From: Deltaproteobacteria bacterium | GTDB taxonomy: Bacteria > Myxococcota_A > Polyangia > DRWM01 > JAAZOP01 | Direction of reading: 5' to 3' | DNA length: 64,000 nt | NCBI GenBank assembly: GCA_016218765.1 | Contig: JACRCZ010000068.1 | Coordinates: forward strand, 1-64,000 | Part shown: positions 51,194 through 58,138 of the stretch, piece by piece | Position numbering within the stretch: the stretch's first letter is position 1 | How the letters are laid out: each line of letters opens with the position of its first letter | Translations under genes and position numbers: made by a program | Notes under the pieces: model-generated | Seen by the model: only the letters and a program-made list of their open reading frames with translations | Databases searched by the model: none | What the model was told of the DNA's origin: nothing

Positions 51194-51648
51194 GGTGGCG
51201 CGGCCTCCGCCCCGGCCTGAGCCCCCGCCTCGGGACTGGCGACGATCCCCTGCCGGACGAGTCCCACGTCCTGTCCGATGCTCATCACCTTGACCACGTC
51301 CCCGTGGGGCACCCGCTCGTCGGCCTGGATCAGCAGCACGGTACGCGGGTCCTCCGCATAGCGGCGGGCAAGGACGGCCTTGAGCTCCGTTTCATTCACG
51401 ACCTGCTCGTCGACGCGGAAGCGGTCGGGCCGGCCTTCGCGCAGCACGTAGACGGTGACGGCGCCCTTGGGCTGGACCTTGGGCCGTGCGGAGGCCTTGG
51501 GCAGGTTGATGTCGAGGATGGGGTTGCGCACGAACGAGGCGGCGAGCATGAAGAAGATGAGGAGCTGGAAGACGATATCGACGAGGGGCGCGATATCGAT
51601 GGTCACACCGCGGCCGTTCTTGGCGTCGGCGGGGCGGGTGAAGCGCAT
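51190..51648 (-). CDS. ExbD/TolR family protein
   Basis: 152 residues. A single N-terminal helix carries the conserved proton-path Asp in IDIAPLVDIVFQLLIFFML, and a periplasmic domain follows with PKGAVTVYVLREGRP, LLIQADERVPHGDVVKVM. It forms the stator-like complex with ExbB/TolQ in the inner membrane. It lies ten bases after exbB-like and overlaps the DUF882 gene. No TonB, TolA or Pal gene is nearby. Confidence 0.93.
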   Translation of the reverse strand: MRFTRPADAKNGRGVTIDIAPLVDIVFQLLIFFMLAASFVRNPILDINLPKASARPKVQPKGAVTVYVLREGRPDRFRVDEQVVNETELKAVLARRYAEDPRTVLLIQADERVPHGDVVKVMSIGQDVGLVRQGIVASPEAGAQAGAEAAPP

Positions 51649-51657
51649 CGTTGTCCC

Positions 51658-52302
51658 CTACTCCGCCTTCGCGGGAGCGACGGTGATGCCCTTGATGCGG
51701 TCCAGCACGCGGGTGGCGCCGACTTCCATCTCGAGGACCAGGCGGTTGGAGCGGCTGAGCAGGTAGCGGTGCGCGATCAGCACGGGGATGCCGATGATCA
51801 GCCCGGCGGCGGTGGTGATCAGCGCTTCCCAGATGCCGGCCGCGAGCTGCCCGGGGTCCACCGCGCCGTGTTCGCTCGTGGCCACCACCTGCTGGAAGAC
51901 CTTGATCATTCCCGTGACGGTGCCCAGGAGGCCGAGCAGCGGCTCGAGCTGCGCGATCGTGCCCACCGCCTCGACGTAGCGTTCCAGCTTCACGCCTTCG
52001 TGCCGCCCGCGATCCTCCAGCCGCTGCTGGATCAGCTCCCGCGGCTCGTCCCGGTGCGTCACCGCCGTCTCCAGCACGCGGCCCAGGGGCGACGGGCGAT
52101 CCTTGCAGGCGGCCAGCGCGTCGTCGGGTTTCCCGTCGGCGAGGTGCTGGTCGACCTTGTCGACCAGGCCCGGGGGCAGGACGGCGTTGCGCTGCAACGA
52201 CCACAGTCGTTCCAGGAAGATGGCGAGGGCGATGATCGATCCGAGACCGATCGGGATCATCACGGGTCCGCCCAGCGCCAGGAATTCGTAGATCTCGCCC
52301 AT
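51658..52302 (-). CDS. MotA/TolQ/ExbB proton channel family protein
   Basis: 214 residues with three helices: MIPIGLGSIIALAIFLERLW, then after a cytoplasmic loop LEPLLGLLGTVTGMIKVFQQV and ITTAAGLIIGIPVLIAHRYL. This is the standard ExbB/TolQ layout with the conserved LLGTVTGMI and TTAAGL motifs. ATG at 52302 with GAGGAG is chosen over upstream codons. First membrane gene of the ExbB-ExbD-DUF882 block; it follows the Smr gene by about 60 bases. Confidence 0.93.
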   Translation of the reverse strand: MGEIYEFLALGGPVMIPIGLGSIIALAIFLERLWSLQRNAVLPPGLVDKVDQHLADGKPDDALAACKDRPSPLGRVLETAVTHRDEPRELIQQRLEDRGRHEGVKLERYVEAVGTIAQLEPLLGLLGTVTGMIKVFQQVVATSEHGAVDPGQLAAGIWEALITTAAGLIIGIPVLIAHRYLLSRSNRLVLEMEVGATRVLDRIKGITVAPAKAE

Positions 52303-52362
52303 TCGTGCTCCTCGTCGGAATCGGGAGACTCCGGCCACCCGACCCCCGGTGTCAAGGGTCCG

Positions 52363-53100
52363 TCAGCGCCGGAGCAGAACGTACACGGCGCCCGTGCCGC
52401 CGTCCACCGGCCGTGCGGACGTGAACGCGAGGACCTGCTGTCCTATTCCCCCGCGGCTGAGCCATTCCTTCATGCGTTCGCGCAGGACCGGGATGCCGTC
52501 CCTGGAGCCGAGCCCGCGGCCGTGCACGACCAGCACGCACCGGCGGCCTTCCCGGCGGCTCGTTTCGATGAACGCCCGCAGGGCGGCCTTCGCCTCGTGC
52601 CGGTCCAGCCCGTGCAGGTCGAGGTGCGCCTCGACGGCGTACTGTCCCTTGCGCAGGCGCTGGACGAGTCGCACGTCCAGGCCGTGGACGCGGCCCTCGA
52701 TGTACTCGGCGGTGTCGGAGAGATCGAACGGGAGGTCGCCCACGACCATCGCGGAGAGGAACCGTTCCGCGGTCGCCAGCTCGTCCTCCGGCGGCGGCGC
52801 GGGCACGCCGGGGCGGTCGGGCGGGGGGTCGCGTTCGAGCGGGGCGACGTCGGCGATGGCGGCCGAGAAAAGCTCGGCGTCCGGGAGGGGACGTTCTTCG
52901 TTCTTCGTTCTTCGCTTTTCGTTCCGGACACCGGACGGGTCCGGCCCCGCCGCAGGGGATGGCGCGCCGCCGGCCGCTGCGGGTTTCTTTTCCGGTGCCG
53001 GCAGCTTGTCGCGCAGGTCGCGGAAGGGGCGGTAGACGCCGGGGACGGGCGCGGGTGGGCCGGCCGTTTCGGCGTCGGCGCGCCGCTTCTTGCGTTTCAC
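52363..53100 (-). CDS. Smr domain protein
   Basis: 245 residues. A basic, proline-rich N-terminus (KRKKRRADAETAGP), a low-complexity linker including the repeat-encoded RNEKRRTKNEER (about 59-70), and a C-terminal Smr domain (about 155-245) with LDLHGLDRHEAKAAL, CVLVVHGRGLGS and the terminal FTSARPVDGGTGAVYVLL. Stand-alone Smr proteins are endonuclease-like; E. coli SmrB cleaves mRNA at collided ribosomes. The GTG start overlaps the Nudix stop (GTGA). Confidence 0.9.
   Translation of the reverse strand: MKRKKRRADAETAGPPAPVPGVYRPFRDLRDKLPAPEKKPAAAGGAPSPAAGPDPSGVRNEKRRTKNEERPLPDAELFSAAIADVAPLERDPPPDRPGVPAPPPEDELATAERFLSAMVVGDLPFDLSDTAEYIEGRVHGLDVRLVQRLRKGQYAVEAHLDLHGLDRHEAKAALRAFIETSRREGRRCVLVVHGRGLGSRDGIPVLRERMKEWLSRGGIGQQVLAFTSARPVDGGTGAVYVLLRR
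52891..52932. repeat. TTCTTCGTTCTTCG short tandem repeat inside smr gene
   Basis: A CGTTCTTCGTTCTTCGTTCTTCG run followed by CTTTTCGTTCC. In the minus strand frame it reads as Arg/Lys/Asn/Glu repeats in a linker. Confidence 0.8.
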
Positions 53101-53696
53101 GTTCCGGCTCCGGCCGCGGCCGCGGCGCGAGCCAGCGTGTCCGTCCACTCCCGCTCGACACCGCCGGCCAGCATGAGCCGGACGAAGGCCGAGATCACCA
53201 GCGTGTGTTCGATTTCGCCGCGGGCGATCAGGCCCGGCACGGCGGCGAGCGGCACGGGTTCGAGCTCGATGTCTTCCATCGGTTCCAGGGCCATGGCCCC
53301 CGACTTGACGGCGCCGCGCGCCAGGAAGGTGTGGCAGCGGTTGCTCTGGATCGCCGGGTTCGGCTGGACGGAGCCCAGGGGCGTCCAGTCCACGGCGCTG
53401 TAGCCTGTTTCCTCGCGGAGCTCGCGCTGTGCGGCATCCAGCGGCGACTCGCCGGGTTCGACGAGGCCGCCGGGGATCTCGAGGGTGACCTGGCGCGCGC
53501 CGGCGCGGAACTGCCGGATGAGGATCACCTGCCCGTCTTCCGTCACGGGGATCACGTTGGTCCAGTCCGTGAACCGCATCTCATAGAAATCGTGGACCTT
53601 CCCGGTGCGGGGCGATCGCGCCCGCAGCCGCACCAGTCCGCCGATGCGGAACGACAGCATCTCGCGTTCCTCCTCGATCGGCCACGGAACCACCAT
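53097..53696 (-). CDS. Nudix hydrolase (ADP-ribose pyrophosphatase-like)
   Basis: 199 residues. The Nudix box GGLVEPGESPLDAAQRELREETGY is complete (G-x5-E-x7-REL-x-EE-x-G). The family-typical N-terminal dimer strands precede it (YEMRFTDWTNVIPVTEDGQVILIRQFRAG), as in ADP-ribose pyrophosphatases. It hydrolyses nucleoside diphosphate derivatives in the cytosol. First gene of a five-gene run on this strand (Nudix, Smr, ExbB, ExbD, DUF882). Confidence 0.93.
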   Translation of the reverse strand: MVVPWPIEEEREMLSFRIGGLVRLRARSPRTGKVHDFYEMRFTDWTNVIPVTEDGQVILIRQFRAGARQVTLEIPGGLVEPGESPLDAAQRELREETGYSAVDWTPLGSVQPNPAIQSNRCHTFLARGAVKSGAMALEPMEDIELEPVPLAAVPGLIARGEIEHTLVISAFVRLMLAGGVEREWTDTLARAAAAAGAGT

Positions 53697-53735
53697 TCGA
53701 AAGCTCCTCCTACGCCTGCCCCCGCCGCCCCCCCC

Positions 53736-53772
53736 ACCGCTCCACCCCTCTACCGCTCCACCGCTCTACTCC
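53736..53772. repeat. CCGCTCCACC short repeat
   Basis: CCACCGCTCCACCCCTCTACC followed by GCTCCACCGCTCTACTCC in the divergent gap between the Nudix and MBL-fold genes. Related to runs at 3605-3632 and 39755-39795. Confidence 0.7.
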
Positions 53773-53788
53773 TTATACTGCGCCCGCC

Positions 53789-54415
53789 ATGACCATAGAA
53801 GTAACTCCCATCGTGACCGGGCCGTTCGTGGAGAACTCCTTCCTGGTCCACGATCCGAAGACGCTCGACGCGGTGATCATCGATCCCGGCGACGACCCGG
53901 GGCGCATCGTGCGCACGGTCGAGCAGGTCGGCGCCAGGCCGCTGGCGGTGCTGCTCACGCACGGGCACATCGATCACGTCGGCGCGGTCGGGCGCATGCT
54001 GGAGAAGTTCGAGGTGCCGCTGTTGTGCCACGAGGCGGACCAGCCGTGGCTGGACGGGATCGAGAAGCAGGCGCAGATGTTCGGTCTGGAGGTGGGGAAG
54101 GTGCCGCGGCCGACGCGCTACGTGAAGGACGGCGACGAGCTGGTCTTCGGCTCGCTGGTCTTCAAGGTCATCCACACGCCCGGGCATTCCGCCGGGGGCG
54201 TCTGCTACCTGATCGGCCGGACGCTCTTTGCCGGGGACTCCATCTTCCAGGGTTCGATCGGCCGCACGGACTTCCCGGACGGCTCGTACGACCAGCTCAT
54301 CCAGTCGATCGAGACGCGCATCATCCCGCTGGGGGACGACGTGACGATCTACTCCGGCCACGGTCCCGAGACGACGGTGGGTCGGGAGCGGCGGAGCAAC
54401 CCGTTCCTGGGGTAG
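53789..54415 (+). CDS. MBL-fold metallohydrolase (glyoxalase II-like)
   Basis: 208 residues. The metal motif THGHIDHVGA (His58, His60, Asp62, His63) is followed by HTPGHSAGGVCYL, FAGDSIFQGSIGRTDFPDG and YSGHGPETTVGRERRSNPFL, the classic short hydroxyacylglutathione hydrolase-like/MBL layout. The C-terminal ERxxNPFL is frequent in this subfamily. It probably hydrolyses a thioester or similar; the substrate is unknown. ATG follows the short repeat run directly. Confidence 0.93.
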   Translation: MTIEVTPIVTGPFVENSFLVHDPKTLDAVIIDPGDDPGRIVRTVEQVGARPLAVLLTHGHIDHVGAVGRMLEKFEVPLLCHEADQPWLDGIEKQAQMFGLEVGKVPRPTRYVKDGDELVFGSLVFKVIHTPGHSAGGVCYLIGRTLFAGDSIFQGSIGRTDFPDGSYDQLIQSIETRIIPLGDDVTIYSGHGPETTVGRERRSNPFLG

Positions 54416-54470
54416 GGAGGGGGTCGTTGACCTCCGCTCGTCACGCGCCTACCCTCCTCCGGCGAAGGGG

Positions 54471-56702
54471 ATGAGGGCCATGCGCGCAAGGGCGATCGCG
54501 TACGTGGAGCGGAACGGGGGGCGGGTCGCGACGTGGGTGGGAAGCTCGCCGGCGCGGCTCCTCGTGCTGCTCGCGGCCGGCGTCGTGGTGCTCGATACCG
54601 CGCTTGCCGCGGCGCGTCCTGGCGGCGGGCAGAACTACTCCGGCGGGAGCGGCGACAGCGGGGGAGGAGGAGGCGGAGGGTTCGCGGTCGTCATCCACCT
54701 CGCCGTCTATCTGCTGCGCCTGTGCATCGATTACCCTGCGGTCGGCCTGCCTATCGTCGGCGTGCTCATCGTCGGCTACACGGTCTACCACTACACGAAC
54801 CCCAACCATCGGACGCGCGCGGCGGTGCAGGATCTCGAGGAGTCGGTCATGGCGACGGCGCAGCGGGATCTGGGTGTCCTGCGCGACCGCGATCCGAACA
54901 TGAACGAGCAGGCGTTCCTGCAGGACGCCGGCAAGACCGTGCTCGCGGTGCAGCAGGCCTGGTGTGCCGGGGACATGCGCCCGGTGCGGCGGCTGCTTTC
55001 GGACGGCGTCTACAACCGTTTCACGGCGCTTTTGGCGATGAACGCCGCTCGGGGCTTCCGCAACGGGATGGCCGAGTCGACGATCGAGGCGCCGGTGGTG
55101 GCGGCGGTGGAGCGCGACTCGTTCTTCGACACGGTGCACGTGCGGGTTGCCGGCAAGGCGCGGGATGCCGACGTGCCGCTCACGGCCACGCCGGAGCAGG
55201 CGCAGAAGCTCCTGCGCAAGGCGCGGCTGGAGAAGTACTTCGAGGTGTGGTCGTTCCTGCGGCGTCCCGGCGCGCAGACCAAGGCCGGGCAGACGGTGAT
55301 CGAGGGGCGGTGTCCGAACTGCGGCGCCGACCAGCCTGTGGGGGACGTGGTGGAGTGTCCGTTCTGCCACGCGCTGGTGAATTCCGGCGAGTTCGGCTGG
55401 GTGCTGGCCGAGATCACGCAGGCGTCCGAGTGGCGAGCCGGCTCGGTCGGGTCGCAGGTCGACGGGTTGGACGAGTACTGGGCGGTGGACCCCAACTTCA
55501 ACCGGCAGCAGGTCGAGGATCGGGCTTCGTTCCTGTTCTGGAAGTGGGTCGAGGCGCGGGTCACGCGGCAGCCCGCGGCGGTGCGCAAGCTGTCGAGCCG
55601 GCGGCTTTCGGACTACGTGGCATCCGAGGCGGCCTCGGGCGGCATCGGCGGGGGCCAGACGACGATGGAGCGCGTGGCGGTGGGGGCCGCGGATCTCGTC
55701 GGGGTGGAGGCTGGCGAGTCCGGCGGGCAGGACCGCGCGTACGTGCGCATCCGCTGGTCGGCCGCCTACGCCAGGAAGGCGCAGCCGGTGCCGGCGACGA
55801 ACGTGCTGGTGCTCGTCCGCGAGGCGGGGGTCGCGACGAAGGTCGGTCTTTCCGGCGACCGCTGCAAGAACTGCGGTGCGCCCGTGGTCACCGCGACCGA
55901 TTCGCCGCAGTGCGATTTCTGCGGGGCGGAGCTGGGGGCGGGCAAGCAGGACTGGGTGCTGGACGAGGTCGCGGCGCCGACGGCGGTCGTCATGCGGCGT
56001 CGCAGGGTTTCGCGGGTTGCGCCCGCGCCGCAGGCCGGCGCCTTCGCGCCCGTGATGATGGCCCCGCTCTACATGCCCGCGATGCCGATGCAGCCGGGGA
56101 TGGGGATGCAGCCCGCGATGCCGATGCAGCCGGGGATGGGGATGGCGCCCGCGATGCCGGTGCAGCCGGGGATGCCCGTGCAGGCTGCGGTGCCGATGCA
56201 GGCCGGGATGCCGGCGCCCCTCGCGGCGCCGGCGGCGCCTGTGGTTGCCGCCGCGCCGCCGCCTGGGGACGAGGACGAGGCGGGGCCTGCGGAGCCGGAG
56301 GCGGTGCCGCCGTGGGCGCTGCCGGACATGTCGTCGCCGCAGGAGCGTTCGGCGCTGCTGGCGCGCATGGCGGTGATTGCCGCGGCGGACGGCGTCGTGA
56401 CGCGGCAGGAGCGCCGGCTGCTCAAGAAGTGTTCCAAGCGCTGGGGCGTGCCGTTTTCCTCCATCGAGCCGATCCTGAAGTCGGGGGTCGCGTCGGTGCA
56501 GGCGATGCAATCGTCGGAGAACCCGCAGCGCTTCATGATGGGCCTGGTCGCGGCCGCGCTCATCGACGGCAAGGTCGACCGCAAGGAGCGCCTGCTACTG
56601 GAGGGCGTGGCGCACAACATGGGCCTGCCGGCGGACGTCGTTCCCGGGCTGATCACGGCGATGGTGGAGTGGAAGAACGCCCAGGCGGGACGGGCCGCGT
56701 AG
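54471..56702 (+). CDS. Membrane protein with Tim44-like, zinc-ribbon and TerB-like domains
   Basis: 743 residues. A signal/anchor helix (LLVLLAAGVVVLDTALAA), a Gly/Ser linker, one or two helices (VVIHLAVYLLRLCIDYP and VGLPIVGVLIVGYTVYHY), a Tim44-like region (about 140-275: DPNMNEQAFLQDAGKTVLAVQQAWCAGDM), zinc ribbon 1 (CPNC..CPFC, 281-299), a second Tim44-like region, zinc ribbon 2 (CKNC..CDFC, about 465-484), a Met/Pro/Gln-rich repeat (about 535-580) and a TerB-like helical domain (about 622-735) with paired Asp/Glu loops ADGVVTRQERRLL and IDGKVDRKERLLL. This combination is unusual. A membrane-organising or protein-handling role is guessed from Tim44. Confidence 0.82.
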   Translation: MRAMRARAIAYVERNGGRVATWVGSSPARLLVLLAAGVVVLDTALAAARPGGGQNYSGGSGDSGGGGGGGFAVVIHLAVYLLRLCIDYPAVGLPIVGVLIVGYTVYHYTNPNHRTRAAVQDLEESVMATAQRDLGVLRDRDPNMNEQAFLQDAGKTVLAVQQAWCAGDMRPVRRLLSDGVYNRFTALLAMNAARGFRNGMAESTIEAPVVAAVERDSFFDTVHVRVAGKARDADVPLTATPEQAQKLLRKARLEKYFEVWSFLRRPGAQTKAGQTVIEGRCPNCGADQPVGDVVECPFCHALVNSGEFGWVLAEITQASEWRAGSVGSQVDGLDEYWAVDPNFNRQQVEDRASFLFWKWVEARVTRQPAAVRKLSSRRLSDYVASEAASGGIGGGQTTMERVAVGAADLVGVEAGESGGQDRAYVRIRWSAAYARKAQPVPATNVLVLVREAGVATKVGLSGDRCKNCGAPVVTATDSPQCDFCGAELGAGKQDWVLDEVAAPTAVVMRRRRVSRVAPAPQAGAFAPVMMAPLYMPAMPMQPGMGMQPAMPMQPGMGMAPAMPVQPGMPVQAAVPMQAGMPAPLAAPAAPVVAAAPPPGDEDEAGPAEPEAVPPWALPDMSSPQERSALLARMAVIAAADGVVTRQERRLLKKCSKRWGVPFSSIEPILKSGVASVQAMQSSENPQRFMMGLVAAALIDGKVDRKERLLLEGVAHNMGLPADVVPGLITAMVEWKNAQAGRAA
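56082..56200 (+). repeat. 36-base tandem repeat encoding MPMQPGMGMQPA
   Basis: ATGCCGATGCAGCCGGGGAT-type units start at 56082, 56118 and 56154, exactly 36 bases apart, then decay. They encode a Met/Pro/Gln-rich linker before the TerB-like domain. Confidence 0.85.
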
Positions 56703-56712
56703 CCCCAGGTCG

Positions 56713-56769
56713 CCGAACCGCGGGCTTCAGCCCGCGGCTGTCAGCCGCGCCCTGAAGGGCGCGGTTCGG
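56713..56769. repeat. 57-nt four-way-junction palindromic element
   Basis: Outer arms CCGAACCGC (56713-56721) and GCGGTTCGG (56761-56769) pair perfectly and enclose three abutting hairpins: GGGC-TTCA-GCCC (56722-56733), GCGGCT-GTC-AGCCGC (56734-56748) and GCCC-TGAA-GGGC (56749-56760). No base is left unpaired between stems. Alternatively the first and third can extend to 8- and 7-base stems. It lies 11 bases after a stop codon, between convergent genes, so it may also act as a bidirectional transcription barrier, although there is no T-tract. Confidence 0.9.
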
Positions 56770-56804
56770 TGGTGCAAGGCGTTCGCGAACGTCGCCGGAA
56801 ATAT

Positions 56805-58106
56805 CTATCGGCTCGAGACTTCGGTCGCGTCCTCGGGGAAATCGGGCAGGGCGTCATCCGCCGGCGGCGGCGCCACGGGCTCGACCGCGGTCCCCGGCGG
56901 ACCCTCGTAGCCGACCTCGATCCGGCCCTCGCCGCCCCAGTCGGTCCAGATGGCGAGGATCGCGGCGGCGACCGCGAAGGCGCCGGCCGCCGAGGCCAGG
57001 ATGTCGGTCGTGAGCATCATGTCCTCGCCCAGCGGCAGGATTTCCTCGCGGCGTGCGGGGCTCGTCCCGGAGCCGTAGAACTCGTCGTAGAGCGACTTGC
57101 CGTAGACGCCCGTCCCGGCCGCGCCGGCGCCGAGCGCCACGGCGGCGGAGGCGACGCCCCAGAACCAGCCCTGGTGCACGCGTCCGCCGAAGGTCACCGT
57201 CACGCGCGCCGTGCCGTCCGCGGGGACGTTGACGGTCTCCTCGGTCACGCGTTCCTCGTCCAGCTCGATGCGCACCTGGTGCTCGCCCGCCTCCAGCGCG
57301 GGGAGCGTGAGCGGCGTGCGGCCCAGCTCGGCCCCATCGACCAGCACCCGTGCGCCGTCGGGTTCGGAGGCGCAGACGAGGCGTCCGCTGGTGGGCGCGA
57401 CGACGGCCGCGACGAGCGCGAGCTGCGCCATGGCCGTCTGGCCGACGGCGACCGTGACGTCCATGCCGCTGGGCTCGTAGCCGTCGAGCGTGACGTCGAT
57501 GCGGTGGGGTCCCGGCGGGACCTCGAGGTCGATCGGCGTCACGCCGGCCTCGGTGCCGTCGAGCTGCACGAGGGCGCCGGCGGGGGAGGTGGCGACGCGG
57601 ATCGTCCCGGTCGTGACTTCGCGGATGCCGAGCTGGATGCGCAGGGCGGCGACGCGCTGCTCGATCTCCTCGCGCTGCCGCTCGGGGATCTCGTCACCGC
57701 CCTCGCGCAGTGCCTGCTCGTAGAGCCGGAGCGCGTCGTTGGGACGACCGATGCGATCGTGGCAGACGCCCATGCTGTTCGAGGTGGCCCAGTGGGGGTA
57801 GAGGGCGTACGATTGTCCGAACTCCTCCAGTGCTTCCTCGGGCCGGTTGCGGTCGAGCAGGCGCTTGCCGCGGCGATAGAACTGCCGGGCTTCCTCGCGG
57901 TCTTCGTCGCTGATCTCGGACGTCGCGGTCTGTCCGGTCGTGCCTTCCTCGGCGGAGCCCGACGCCTCCTGCGTCCCGCCCTCGGGAGGTTGTCCCGGCG
58001 CGGGAGCGGCGAAGAGGGCGGCGGCGGCGAAGGCGGCCAGGGCGGCCGCGCGGCCCGCGGATGGAGCCCCGTCGCGGAGCGGGTGGTGGCGGGACAGACG
58101 CTGCAT
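56805..58106 (-). CDS. Exported TPR and PEGA-domain protein
   Basis: 433 residues. A signal peptide (AAALAAFAAAALFAAPAPG), an acidic linker, a TPR-like region (about 66-140: ARQFYRRGKRLLDRNRPEEALEEFGQSYALYP), and two PEGA domains (about 165-300) recognised by TIRVATSPAGALVQLDGTEAGVTPIDLEVPPG and RVLVDGAELGRTPLTLPALEAGEHQVRI. Two C-terminal helices (about 312-335 and 355-378) and a Pro/Asp tail follow. CGGAGG precedes the ATG. It is 32 bases downstream of a Ser/Thr kinase gene, a common Myxococcota pairing, and may be a kinase partner or substrate. Confidence 0.88.
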   Translation of the reverse strand: MQRLSRHHPLRDGAPSAGRAAALAAFAAAALFAAPAPGQPPEGGTQEASGSAEEGTTGQTATSEISDEDREEARQFYRRGKRLLDRNRPEEALEEFGQSYALYPHWATSNSMGVCHDRIGRPNDALRLYEQALREGGDEIPERQREEIEQRVAALRIQLGIREVTTGTIRVATSPAGALVQLDGTEAGVTPIDLEVPPGPHRIDVTLDGYEPSGMDVTVAVGQTAMAQLALVAAVVAPTSGRLVCASEPDGARVLVDGAELGRTPLTLPALEAGEHQVRIELDEERVTEETVNVPADGTARVTVTFGGRVHQGWFWGVASAAVALGAGAAGTGVYGKSLYDEFYGSGTSPARREEILPLGEDMMLTTDILASAAGAFAVAAAILAIWTDWGGEGRIEVGYEGPPGTAVEPVAPPPADDALPDFPEDATEVSSR

Positions 58107-58138
58107 TCGACCTCCGGTCTGCGGTCGCCGGGACGCCG

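Noticed and set aside
51190-52302. TonB or Tol-Pal system
   Set aside because: ExbB/ExbD-like genes are present, but TonB, TolA, TolB and Pal are absent and the partner is a DUF882 peptidase.
56713-56769. tRNA gene or intrinsic terminator
   Set aside because: The cloverleaf is too short, with no T-loop or anticodon arrangement, and there is no T-tract after any stem.
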